In this document: in pieces, positions 43,388 through 50,813 of the stretch
How the letters are laid out: every line of letters starts with the position of its first letter
Numbering within the stretch: position 1 is the stretch's first letter
NCBI RefSeq assembly: GCF_014212055.1
Contig: NZ_JACJVO010000034.1
Coordinates: forward strand, 1-64,000
Direction of reading: 5' to 3'
From: Cohnella zeiphila
GTDB taxonomy: Bacteria > Bacillota > Bacilli > Paenibacillales > Paenibacillaceae
Length of the DNA stretch: 64,000 bases
Made by a program: the position numbers and the translations under genes
The notes under the pieces: model-generated
What the model saw: only the letters and a program-made list of their open reading frames with translations
Databases searched by the model: none
What the model was told of the DNA's origin: nothing

Positions 43388-44362
43388 TCAGGTCAGCCGA
43401 TAGGTCGCGAACGGCTCGCCCAGCCGGAACGAGTCGCTGATCTCCTCCAGCTTGCCGGCGAGATCCGCGTCGAGACGCACCTGGAGGCTGCGCAGATTTT
43501 CCTCCAGCTGCCCGGTTCCGGTCGCGCCGACGATGACGGTCGAAACGGCCGGCCTGGACAGGAGCCAAGCGAGCGACAGGACGCTCGGGGTTAGCCCGCG
43601 TTCCGCCGCCAGCCGGCCGACCTCCTGCCCGAGCGAGACCGTGCGGTCGTTCAGGAAGCGGCCGAAGCCGGGATCCTTGTCCGCCCGCGATCCGGGCGGC
43701 GCGGCGTCCTTCGCCGCGTACTTGCCGCTCAGAATGCCTCCGGCCAGCGGGAAATACGGGATGATGCCGACCCCCTGGTCCAGGCACATCGGAACAAGCT
43801 CCCGCTCCGGCGTGCGGTCCGCGAGCGAATAGCTGGTCTGCGTGGAGACATAGCGGACCTGCCCGGCCCGGTCGCTGATGCCGAGCGCCTTCATGAGCTC
43901 CCATGCCGCGTAGTTCGAGGCGCCGACGTAGCGCACCTTCCCCGCGCGGACCATGTCGTCGAGCGTCCGCAGCGTCTCCTCCAGCGGCGTAAGCGGATCG
44001 AACGTATGAATCTGGTACAGGTCGACGTAATCCGTGTTCAGCCGACGAAGGCTCTCTTCCAGCTCACGCTGCAGATGATACCGCGACGAGCCCCGGCCGT
44101 TCGGCCCCGGCTCTTTGACCAGCCCGGCCTTGGTCGCCAGCACGGCGAGGCGGCGCTTCCCTTCGAGCGCCCGCCCGATGATCCGCTCCGACTCGGTGCC
44201 CGCATAGATGTTGGCCGTATCGATAAAGTTAATTCCGCTGTCCAGCGCCTGATGAACAATCCGGATGGACGTGCTTTCGTCCGCGCGCTTGCCGAACGAA
44301 TTCGTGCCCAACCCGAGCGCCGACACTTCCAGACCGCTTCTGCCGAGACGACGGTATTCCAT
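43388..44362 (-). CDS. aldo/keto reductase
   Basis: A protein of 324 residues. The tetrad is Asp48, Tyr53, Lys78 and His119. It starts EYRRLGRSGLEVSALGLGTN and contains YVGASNYAAWELM and IIPYFPLAGGILSGKY. It resembles the gene at 16371-17369, most strikingly at PNGRGSSRYHLQREL against PNGEGASRYRIMRQV, so the two are probably paralogues. AGGAG lies 12 bases before ATG 44362. Probably monocistronic. Confidence 0.92.
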   Translation of the reverse strand: MEYRRLGRSGLEVSALGLGTNSFGKRADESTSIRIVHQALDSGINFIDTANIYAGTESERIIGRALEGKRRLAVLATKAGLVKEPGPNGRGSSRYHLQRELEESLRRLNTDYVDLYQIHTFDPLTPLEETLRTLDDMVRAGKVRYVGASNYAAWELMKALGISDRAGQVRYVSTQTSYSLADRTPERELVPMCLDQGVGIIPYFPLAGGILSGKYAAKDAAPPGSRADKDPGFGRFLNDRTVSLGQEVGRLAAERGLTPSVLSLAWLLSRPAVSTVIVGATGTGQLEENLRSLQVRLDADLAGKLEEISDSFRLGEPFATYRLT

Positions 44363-44419
44363 GTGCGTGAATCGCTCCTAACCTGGGGACTATGGAACCC
44401 TTATTTTAGCATAACCGGG

Positions 44420-44866
44420 TCAAGGCTTGAACACCATCAGCAGCAGGGAGATCGCCACGAACAGCAGGGCGATGCCTTCCAGTCGGAACGATTGCCTGCG
44501 GCTTCGCCGATAGGCGTCCGGCAGCGTATCGTCTTGCGTCTGCTGCAACAATGCCTGCTGCTGCCGCTTCAGCCCGATCGGAAGCAGGACGGCCATGATG
44601 GCGAGAATGACGAGGAAGCAGGCGATGGAGAGCCAGTACCACGTTTCCCGGAACAGATACGTCTGCTGCACGCCGAACGCCAGACCGGAGAGGAGCAGCA
44701 GCGTGCCGCCGATTTTCGGCAGAACGGCCAGCTTCTCCTGCAGACCGAGCCCGAATCTTGCCTGCCCTACCGTGCGGGCGCCGCTCATGACGAGCGGATA
44801 CCCGATGGCGGCGGCGATCGCGACCATGGCGGAAAGAATGTGAATGAACAAAAGATAAAGATACAT
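44420..44866 (-). CDS. DUF2269-like integral membrane protein
   Basis: A protein of 148 residues with four membrane helices, including YLYLLFIHILSAMVAIAAAI at the N-terminus with a His-containing first helix, as in DUF2269/CopD-like small membrane proteins. AGGAGG lies 9 bases before ATG 44866. It follows the TetR gene on the same strand, and the two upstream regions share a 15-bp motif, which suggests control by that regulator. Confidence 0.78.
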   Translation of the reverse strand: MYLYLLFIHILSAMVAIAAAIGYPLVMSGARTVGQARFGLGLQEKLAVLPKIGGTLLLLSGLAFGVQQTYLFRETWYWLSIACFLVILAIMAVLLPIGLKRQQQALLQQTQDDTLPDAYRRSRRQSFRLEGIALLFVAISLLLMVFKP

Positions 44867-44901
44867 AATGAACATCCTCCTTCAAATTTGAATTTATCGC
44901 A

Positions 44902-44916
44902 GTTCAATTTTCTAAC
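44902..44916. promoter_or_regulatory. candidate TetR operator upstream of the DUF2269-like gene
   Basis: On the minus strand, GTTAGAAAATTGAAC matches the motif upstream of the TetR gene at 12 of 15 positions. A perfect TTCAAATTTGAA palindrome lies next to it at 44881-44892. Confidence 0.45.
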
Positions 44917-44951
44917 AACGTTATATTTTGCTGAAAAAAAAAGAGGAGACG

Positions 44952-45539
44952 CTATCCCCAAGCCTTCACATACCGCTCGACGATTTTCTCGACCAGCGCC
45001 TCCGCGCGTTCCTGTCCGCCCTTCATCCGCCCTTGAATCGTGAGCGAGATCATTCCGTGCAGATTGCTCCAGAATAGATCGACTTCTCCGTCCGGATCGT
45101 CCGTCTCGATGCGCAGGCAAGCCGACACGAGATCGAGCAGCAGGTAAAACACCCGTACCGGCTCCTCGGGAGTTTCCGGCGTGCCGAACGACACTCCTCC
45201 CAGACCGAGCATAATGGCGTACAGTTCCGGCTCCCGGAAGGCAAACGCCCAGTAGGCCCGGGCGACCGCATGCAGCGCTTGCTGCGGCGTTCCGCCGCTC
45301 GTTTGCTCTTTCGCCTTGGCCAGATCGAGGTAAAGCTCCTGAAAGCCGTCCTTCAGCAATTCGAAAAGCAGTGCCTCTTTGTTCTCGAAGTGCTCATAGA
45401 TCGTCGGCGGGCTGTATTCGATCCTTTCGGCCACTTTCCGGATCGTGATGCCCTGCCAGCCTTCCTCGGACGCGATGTCCTTCGTCGCGGAGACGATTCG
45501 CTGCCGAAGCTCCTGCTTATGCCGCTCGCGTCGATTCAT
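44952..45539 (-). CDS. TetR-family transcriptional regulator
   Basis: A protein of 195 residues. The N-terminal helix-turn-helix is RQRIVSATKDIASEEGWQGI, then VAERIEYSPPTIYEHFENKE, the TetR signature. The C-terminal half is an all-helical ligand and dimer domain with a TetR_C-like WAFAFREPELYAIML. GGGAGG precedes ATG 45539. It probably represses itself and the DUF2269-like membrane protein. Confidence 0.93.
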   Translation of the reverse strand: MNRRERHKQELRQRIVSATKDIASEEGWQGITIRKVAERIEYSPPTIYEHFENKEALLFELLKDGFQELYLDLAKAKEQTSGGTPQQALHAVARAYWAFAFREPELYAIMLGLGGVSFGTPETPEEPVRVFYLLLDLVSACLRIETDDPDGEVDLFWSNLHGMISLTIQGRMKGGQERAEALVEKIVERYVKAWG

Positions 45540-45554
45540 GGATAAACCTCCCTC

Positions 45555-45569
45555 GTTCAGTAATCTAAC
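45555..45569. promoter_or_regulatory. candidate TetR operator upstream of its own gene
   Basis: On the minus strand, GTTAGATTACTGAAC lies 15 bp before the start codon. It recurs with three changes at 44902-44916. GTT and AAC ends give it weak dyad symmetry. Confidence 0.45.
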
Positions 45570-45612
45570 CTTATTCAGAAATATAACATTGATAGGAAAT
45601 CGAAGTCAAGCC

Positions 45613-45660
45613 AAAAAAATCGCCGCCCCGCTCTCCTCGGAGAGAGTCGGGGGCGGCGAC
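45613..45660 (-). terminator. terminator of the MerR-AHSA1 operon
   Basis: On the minus strand, GTCGCCGCCCCCGACTCTC pairs with GAGAG-CGGGGCGGCGA-type sequence, followed by seven T. It lies 18 bp past the last gene. Confidence 0.92.
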
Positions 45661-45677
45661 TTCCGACCGCGGAGGCT

Positions 45678-46118
45678 TCAGGCGGACAGCTCCGCAAGCA
45701 CCGCGCCGAGACGGTCGAAGTTCTGCTCGTTGCCGTCGTTGCAGATCTCCTTGATAGGCTCGAATTGCTCCGCATGCTTGAATTGTTGACGGAAAGAGAG
45801 CTTGGTTCCACCCTCCGCGTTCTCGAACGTGGCCGTCACCCGGAACTCGGGGCTGACCACATGATCCAGCACGATCCGCTCGAACGGCACCATCTCCACG
45901 AACACGTTATGGTTCGGGTAATCGACGCCGTCCGGTCCGTGCATCGTGAATTTCCAGTCGCCGCCCGGTCTCCAATCGAACGCGTCGAACGTATTCGTGA
46001 AGCCGTTCGGCCCCCACCAACGGGCGAGCCGTTCGGGGTTGGACCACGCCTCGTATACCTGCTCCCTCGGGGCGTCGAACACGCGCACAGATAAGATTTC
46101 CTTTTCTCCGACGATCAT
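45678..46118 (-). CDS. SRPBCC/AHSA1 domain protein 1
   Basis: A protein of 146 residues, a single AHSA1/START-like domain: SVRVFDAPREQVYEAWSNPE, RLARWWGPNGFTNTFDAFDW, RPGGDWKFTMHGPDGVDYPN. This fold encloses a hydrophobic cavity. Its ATG overlaps the stop of the next AHSA1 gene (ATGA). It is the last gene of a MerR-led operon. A longer reading of the frame upstream lies over the neighbouring gene and is not real. Confidence 0.9.
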   Translation of the reverse strand: MIVGEKEILSVRVFDAPREQVYEAWSNPERLARWWGPNGFTNTFDAFDWRPGGDWKFTMHGPDGVDYPNHNVFVEMVPFERIVLDHVVSPEFRVTATFENAEGGTKLSFRQQFKHAEQFEPIKEICNDGNEQNFDRLGAVLAELSA

Positions 46119-46564
46119 GCTTGTCCCTCTTGTTCCAGCAGCTTGCCCAGTGCGTCCATCATCTCTTTGGTTCCGTGCTCCCGCATTTCCGGCGTGTCGT
46201 GCCCGTCGAAGAACGAGCCTTGCTCGGTGAAGATCAGCTTCGTTCCGCCATCCAGCTTGACCAGCTCGACCGTCGTAACGGAGACGGAAATGCGCGTATC
46301 GTCCATATCCAGGGTGTACGTGTAGACGATGCGCTCTTCCGGAACGATCTCCTGGTAGATTGCGTCGAAGGTGAAGACCGGTCCTCCCGGAGGCCCTCCC
46401 TTGCTGCCCTCGCGTCCGCCGACGCGAAAATCGAAGACGTCCGCTTTCGAAAACCATCGGGCTTTGACTACCGGATCGGACCATGCCTCAAATACCTTTT
46501 CAGGGGATGCGGAATACGTCCGCTCGACGACGAAAGTAGCGTGTTTGACGAATCGTTCTTTCAA
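46115..46564 (-). CDS. SRPBCC/AHSA1 domain protein 2
   Basis: A protein of 149 residues: FVVERTYSASPEKVFEAWSD, VKARWFSKADVFDFRVGGRE, then DGGTKLIFTEQGSFFDGHDT. It is a paralogue of the downstream gene, with which it overlaps by 4 bp. The two may form a heterodimer or bind related ligands. It begins within the MerR stop (ATGA), so all three genes are translationally coupled. Confidence 0.9.
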   Translation of the reverse strand: MKERFVKHATFVVERTYSASPEKVFEAWSDPVVKARWFSKADVFDFRVGGREGSKGGPPGGPVFTFDAIYQEIVPEERIVYTYTLDMDDTRISVSVTTVELVKLDGGTKLIFTEQGSFFDGHDTPEMREHGTKEMMDALGKLLEQEGQA

Positions 46565-47067
46565 GATGATTCCTCCTCTGGTTTGGGCGCATCGCCTTTA
46601 TCGATCAGAAAATTCCCGAGCCGGTTCAAATTCTGTTCCCAACTTTTCTGCCGTTCGAGAACCGGCTTCTTAAACTCCATCTTCATGGCCTGCAGAAGAC
46701 TTGCGAACTGCTCGGCCGTCACTTCCTCCTTGCCCTGCATCCGCCTGGACACGTGCCGAAGCTGGTCCAGCAGCGACTGCTGCATCCGGATCTGCTCCTG
46801 AATCCGTCCGATCTGCAGGCCCACGATCTCGAGCGGGCTGACCTGCCCGCCGGCCAGAACCGAACGGATCTCCTCGAGCGACAAGCCCAGCTCCTTCAGC
46901 GACAGAATCTGGTGCAAGCGCGCCAAGTCCGATTCATCGTACAGCCGATGGCCGGACTCCGTCTGGCCGGACGGAGAGAACAGCCCGATCTGATCGTAAA
47001 ATCGCAAGGTTCGCACCGTGAGTCCCGTCATTTTGGCGAGATCCCCGACCTTCCATAAGCTTTTCAT
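46561..47067 (-). CDS. MerR-family transcriptional regulator
   Basis: A protein of 168 residues. The MerR helix-turn-helix and wing are WKVGDLAKMTGLTVRTLRFY, YDQIGLFSPSGQTESGHRLY and DESDLARLHQILSLKELGLS, followed by a long dimerisation helix and a short C-terminal domain. No metal-binding cysteines are present, so it likely senses an organic compound. GGAG precedes ATG 47067. It leads the operon with two AHSA1 proteins and has a textbook MerR promoter. Confidence 0.94.
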   Translation of the reverse strand: MKSLWKVGDLAKMTGLTVRTLRFYDQIGLFSPSGQTESGHRLYDESDLARLHQILSLKELGLSLEEIRSVLAGGQVSPLEIVGLQIGRIQEQIRMQQSLLDQLRHVSRRMQGKEEVTAEQFASLLQAMKMEFKKPVLERQKSWEQNLNRLGNFLIDKGDAPKPEEESS

Positions 47068-47110
47068 AATCATCTCCGTTCTGGTTCGCCAGCTGTTTAC
47101 CGGTAGCCTT

Positions 47111-47141
47111 ATTATAAAACCTTACGTCACGTAAGGTTCAA
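47111..47141 (-). promoter_or_regulatory. MerR-type promoter with 19-bp spacer and palindromic operator
   Basis: On the minus strand, TTGAAC (47136-47141) and a perfect TATAAT (47111-47116) are separated by 19 bp. The spacer is filled by a palindrome with 10-bp arms, AACCTTACGT and its complement, at 47118-47138 around one central base. The long spacer and central dyad are the hallmark of promoters twisted into activity by MerR proteins. Confidence 0.9.
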
Positions 47142-47229
47142 GCATCTTTTTGCAAAAAAATGATATTCGTCACTTCAACCCGCCTCCTCCTTCCCTTATG
47201 CTGGACGAAAACGAAGGTAGGTGCCGGAC

Positions 47230-47601
47230 ATGAAAAAAATCTGGCTGACCGGCTTGTACGTCGGCGTCCTCTCGGGCGTTGCCGGAATCGCCATGTTTTA
47301 CTTGATGATCGCGATAACGGGATTCCGCTTCGAGCAATTGAACCCTGTCTCCATCCTGGCCGTATCCGTTCTGGTCAATCTGGCCGGCGCGTGGCTATAT
47401 GCTTTGCTTCGCCGCAAGACATCCCGTCCCGGCTTGATTTACGCCGCGATCGCGATCGCCATTGCCACGCTGCTGTCGCTGATGGACTGGGCTTACCCGC
47501 AAGAGCCGCAGATCGGGGACGTCGCCGGACCGGTTCACTCGGTCGTGGTGACGGTGTCCATCGTTCTCATCCCCCTTCGGCTGCGGCGGATGCGGAGATA
47601 A
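47230..47601 (+). CDS. four-helix membrane protein (DUF6069-like)
   Basis: A protein of 123 residues with four membrane helices (about 5-25, 40-60, 70-90, 100-117) and short loops. It resembles small DUF6069-type proteins, though that assignment is tentative. The start is ATG 47230 with AAGGTAGG ahead. It precedes a DesK/DesR-type two-component pair by 129 bp and is divergent from the MerR operon. Confidence 0.65.
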   Translation: MKKIWLTGLYVGVLSGVAGIAMFYLMIAITGFRFEQLNPVSILAVSVLVNLAGAWLYALLRRKTSRPGLIYAAIAIAIATLLSLMDWAYPQEPQIGDVAGPVHSVVVTVSIVLIPLRLRRMRR

Positions 47602-47730
47602 AAAACTCGCGCTCCATTTCGCCCCCGCGTTAAGTTACAATATCCCCAAGCGGGCTCCCTTCGAGTTCGACGCTTGCAGGTTGATCCGTCCGGCCCGCCG
47701 CGAGGCCCATTAAAGTGTAGGAGCGATAGG

Positions 47731-48828
47731 ATGAGAAAATGGTTGATGCTCGCGCCATTGGTTGTCCCGTTCGTCTACGTGTTCCTGATCCCGTTGCGTC
47801 CGGCATGGCCGGAGCTGGCGCTTTTCGCCGCGTTCGTGGCCGCCTACCGGCAAAGCCATATAGCGGCGAAAGGGCGAGAATGGTCTATCGCGGCTCAGAT
47901 CGCCGCCCTCTTCTTCATGGGGGTCCTCGAGTCCCCATGGCTGTTAAGCCTCGGCTTGTATCCCGCCATCTGCATGAGTCTCTTGCCCTCCTACCGCCGG
48001 ATCGCCGGCATGGCCGGGACGATGGCGGCTTGCTTCTGCGGCTCGATTCTCTGGTTCGGCGAACGGGCCTCCGTGCCTTGGAGCTATGCTTGGCTTCCCC
48101 TGATCGCGGCTGTGGCGATCCTACCGTTCTATCTTCGCATGTACCGTCGGTCCTGCGAGCTGAAGGGGGAGCTCCGGGACGCCAACGCCGAGATCGCCCG
48201 TATGGTCAAGAACGAGGAACGCCGGCGGATCGCCCGGGATCTGCACGACACGCTCGGCCATCAGCTGTCGCTCATCGCCCTGAAGAGCGAGCTCGCCGAG
48301 AAGCTCGCCGCCCGGGAGCCGGATCAAGCGGCCGAAGAAGCGCGCGATGTCCAGCGGATCACGCGGGCGACGCTGCTTCAGGTGCGGGAGCTCGTCAGCG
48401 ACATGCAGGCGATCGACATCGAAGAAGAGTTCCGGCAGGCGGAAGGAATTCTGCGTTCCGCGGGCATCTCCTTCGAAGGTGCCTTGGGCAGTCCCTTGAA
48501 GACCGTACCGGTCGTCCGGAATATCCTGGGCATGTGCTTGCGGGAGTGCGTGACCAACGTGGTCCGGCATAGCGGAGCGGACCGATGCGAGGTCTTCCTT
48601 CGCGAGGAACCCGGCAGCTATGTTCTGAGCGTGCAGGACAACGGCGGCGGAATGGCCTCGGACCGCGGCAGGCTCGAACGGTTCGGGAACGGGCTGCTCG
48701 GGATGAAGGAGCGGCTACTGTTAATCGAAGGCAAGCTGGATTGGAATTCCGATCGCGCACGGGGAACAAACGTGACGATTACGGTGCCGAGGATCGGGAA
48801 GCCGAACGCGATGGAGGGTGCGGGATGA
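47731..48828 (+). CDS. sensor histidine kinase, DesK/NarL-partner type
   Basis: A protein of 365 residues. Four to five membrane helices (about 1-140) lack an obvious outside domain. A coiled-coil leads to the HisKA_3 box RRRIARDLHDTLGHQLSLIA, followed by an HATPase domain (ECVTNVVRHSGADRCEVFLR, DNGGGM, GNGLLGMKERLL). It resembles DesK, which senses membrane fluidity. The start is ATG 47731 with TAGGAG ahead. Its stop overlaps the regulator start (ATGA). No desaturase gene is adjacent, so its true output is unknown. Confidence 0.92.
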   Translation: MRKWLMLAPLVVPFVYVFLIPLRPAWPELALFAAFVAAYRQSHIAAKGREWSIAAQIAALFFMGVLESPWLLSLGLYPAICMSLLPSYRRIAGMAGTMAACFCGSILWFGERASVPWSYAWLPLIAAVAILPFYLRMYRRSCELKGELRDANAEIARMVKNEERRRIARDLHDTLGHQLSLIALKSELAEKLAAREPDQAAEEARDVQRITRATLLQVRELVSDMQAIDIEEEFRQAEGILRSAGISFEGALGSPLKTVPVVRNILGMCLRECVTNVVRHSGADRCEVFLREEPGSYVLSVQDNGGGMASDRGRLERFGNGLLGMKERLLLIEGKLDWNSDRARGTNVTITVPRIGKPNAMEGAG

Positions 48829-49424
48829 GAATCGTGATCGCGGAAGATCAGGGAATGCTTCGCGGAGCCGTCAGCCGGCTCCTGTCGCTCGAAGGCGACA
48901 TCGAGATCGTCGGCGAAGCGGAGAACGGCGAGGAGGCGCTGAGGCTCGTTCGCGCGCAGGAGCCTGACGCGGTCGTTCTCGATATCGAGATGCCGCTGCT
49001 CAGCGGGCTGGACGTGGCGGAGATCTTGAAGAAGGAAGGACACGCCTGCAGCGTCGTCATCGTCACGACGTTCGCCCGGAGCGGATATTACCAGCGGGCG
49101 GTGAACGCAGGCGTGCGGGGATATCTGTTAAAAGACGCCCCCGTCTCGGAGCTGGCCGAAGCGCTGCGGCAAATCCGCGCGGGTCGCCGGATGTTCAGCC
49201 CGCATCTGACGTTCTCGATGATGGACGAGGCGAACCCGCTCACGGAGCGCGAATCCGACGTGCTGCGCCTGCTGCAGCATGGGCATACCGTCGCCGAGAT
49301 CGGCAAGCTGCTTTTCTTGTCCCCGGCCACGATCCGCAACTACATCTCCGAAATCCTTCAGAAGCTGGAAGCCCGCAACCGCATCGACGCCGTCGCCATC
49401 GCCCAAGGCAAAGGATGGCTGTAG
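48825..49424 (+). CDS. NarL/LuxR-family response regulator, DesR-like
   Basis: A protein of 199 residues. The receiver domain has Asp8-containing IAEDQGMLRGAV, phospho-acceptor Asp53 in VVLDIEMPLLSG, Lys in GYLLKDAP. The C-terminal LuxR helix-turn-helix is LTERESDVLRLLQHGHTVAE and LFLSPATIRNYISEILQKLE. It is coupled to the DesK-type kinase by a 4-bp overlap. Confidence 0.94.
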   Translation: MRIVIAEDQGMLRGAVSRLLSLEGDIEIVGEAENGEEALRLVRAQEPDAVVLDIEMPLLSGLDVAEILKKEGHACSVVIVTTFARSGYYQRAVNAGVRGYLLKDAPVSELAEALRQIRAGRRMFSPHLTFSMMDEANPLTERESDVLRLLQHGHTVAEIGKLLFLSPATIRNYISEILQKLEARNRIDAVAIAQGKGWL

Positions 49425-49454
49425 CTGCCTAAAAGCCGTCCTATCCGTTTTTCT
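49413..49454 (+). terminator. weak terminator of the DesK/DesR-type pair
   Basis: AGGATGGCT (49413-49421) pairs with AGCCGTCCT (49435-49443), with one wobble, followed by ATCCGTTTTTCTT. It overlaps the end of the regulator gene and of the convergent TMEM175-like gene. Confidence 0.4.
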
Positions 49455-50019
49455 TCAGGAAAAAATAGATCGGAATGGCCGCATAAACGGCTATCGAGCC
49501 ATAAGGGGAGACGAAGGCGGCGCCGATGGCGACCGCGTATACGGTCAAATGCAGCCACGTATTCCGGAACGCCAGCGCGTTCCGGTTCGCAGAGAAGGGA
49601 TGTCCCTCGTTGTTCCTCAGAACGTGATGATACAGACCATAATAGCTCAGCCCGCAGAACAGGCCGACAATTCCGTACAAGACGGAGGGAAAGACCAGGC
49701 CCGGATATCTTCCGATGAGCGCCGTCGGGTAAGGAACGAAGGCGATGCACATCAGAAAGGCCCCGTTCAGCAGAATCGTTCTGCGATCGACGGATCGAAC
49801 GCCGTGAAGCAGCTGATGATGCGACATCCACCAGACGATCAACACCAGAAAACTGATGATATAGCTGAGAACCAACGGCAAGCTCCGGACGAAATCATGT
49901 ACGAGCGCCATGTCCCCCCCGGAAGCGTCGATCTCCGGCACTTTGAATTCCAGAATCAGAATCGTCATGACGATCGCGATCACGCCGTCGCTCAGCGCTT
50001 CCATTCGGGCTTTGCTCAT
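49441..50019 (-). CDS. TMEM175 (DUF1211) family potassium-channel-like protein
   Basis: A protein of 192 residues with six membrane helices. The first helix carries the family signature RMEALSDGVIAIVMTILILE, where the usual F-S-D is L-S-D. IVWWMSHHQLLHGVRSVDRR follows. Bacterial TMEM175 proteins form tetrameric potassium-permeable channels. Its ATG directly follows the stop of the ABM-domain gene (TGAATG), so translation is coupled. Confidence 0.9.
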   Translation of the reverse strand: MSKARMEALSDGVIAIVMTILILEFKVPEIDASGGDMALVHDFVRSLPLVLSYIISFLVLIVWWMSHHQLLHGVRSVDRRTILLNGAFLMCIAFVPYPTALIGRYPGLVFPSVLYGIVGLFCGLSYYGLYHHVLRNNEGHPFSANRNALAFRNTWLHLTVYAVAIGAAFVSPYGSIAVYAAIPIYFFLKKNG

Positions 50020-50316
50020 TCAGGACCGGCTCATGACGCTGTAATGCTTCATTTCCAGGATCGAGGAATAGAACGGTCTGACTCTGGCAAAAAAAGGCTG
50101 AAAGTCCGGCCCGGCACGAAACCCTTGCAGGTGACCCTCCAGGGAATCCCATTCGATTCGGACGATAAAATGGTTCGGTTCTTCAACGCCGCCCAGCACC
50201 TCGTAAGACAAGCAGTGCGCGGAACGGGTCAGGTACTCCCCCGCTTCCCGATAAGCCTGCAGGAACGAATCCGCCGCTTCGGGCGCAATGTCGTACCGAA
50301 TGATCTCCACTACCAT
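50020..50316 (-). CDS. ABM (antibiotic biosynthesis monooxygenase)-domain protein
   Basis: A protein of 98 residues, a single dimeric ferredoxin-like ABM domain: EIIRYDIAPEAADSFLQAYR, HCLSYEVLGGVEEPNHFIVR, IEWDSLEGHLQGFRAGPDFQ. Members oxidise quinone-like compounds or degrade heme. GGAGGCGGG precedes ATG 50316. It lies 85 bp after an HxlR regulator, a common pairing for electrophile or quinone stress. Confidence 0.87.
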   Translation of the reverse strand: MVVEIIRYDIAPEAADSFLQAYREAGEYLTRSAHCLSYEVLGGVEEPNHFIVRIEWDSLEGHLQGFRAGPDFQPFFARVRPFYSSILEMKHYSVMSRS

Positions 50317-50401
50317 AGGTATCCCGCCTCCATAGGAACGAGTAGATCGGCCGATCCCCCCTCATTATACGGAAGACAGGCTCAGAACAACATACGGCAC
50401 A

Positions 50402-50788
50402 TTATTGTTCGCAGGCCCGTTCCGGATCGCGAGGGACTCCGCCGCTCCACGATTCGCCCGAAGCGACCTTCAATGCGAATTCGCGCGCCCGCCGTTTTCC
50501 CCACTCGCACATGAGCTCCAGAATCGGCTCGACGGTTTTGCCGGAATCGGTGAGAGAGTATTCGACCCTTTTGACCGCCTCGTCGTAAACGGTCCTTCGA
50601 ATCAATCCGTCCGCTTCCAGCTCCTTCAGCTGCAAGGTCAGCATTCTTTGGGTAATGTTCGGCATCCGGCGCTGCAGCTGGCTGTAGCGCAGCGTTTGCT
50701 TGGACAAGTACCGGAGAATGACGGTCTTCCACTTCCCGCCGATCGCATCCAACGTCACTTCTACCGGGCAGTTATACAACTTGCTCAT
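50402..50788 (-). CDS. HxlR-family transcriptional regulator
   Basis: A protein of 128 residues with the HxlR winged helix: NCPVEVTLDAIGGKWKTVIL, then RYSQLQRRMPNITQRMLTLQ, LKELEADGLIRRTVY and VEYSLTDSGK. The N-terminal Cys7, in the NCPV motif, is conserved in many members and can act as an electrophile sensor. It probably controls the ABM-TMEM175 pair downstream. AAGGAG lies rather far (14 bases) from ATG 50788. Confidence 0.92.
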   Translation of the reverse strand: MSKLYNCPVEVTLDAIGGKWKTVILRYLSKQTLRYSQLQRRMPNITQRMLTLQLKELEADGLIRRTVYDEAVKRVEYSLTDSGKTVEPILELMCEWGKRRAREFALKVASGESWSGGVPRDPERACEQ

Positions 50789-50813
50789 GGCGACTCATCG
50801 ACTCCTTTCGGGC

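Noticed and set aside
46118..46484. N-terminal extension of the AHSA1 protein 1 frame up to 46484
   Set aside because: It overlaps the other AHSA1 gene in a different frame and has no ribosome site; the ATGA overlap at 46115-46118 gives the real start.
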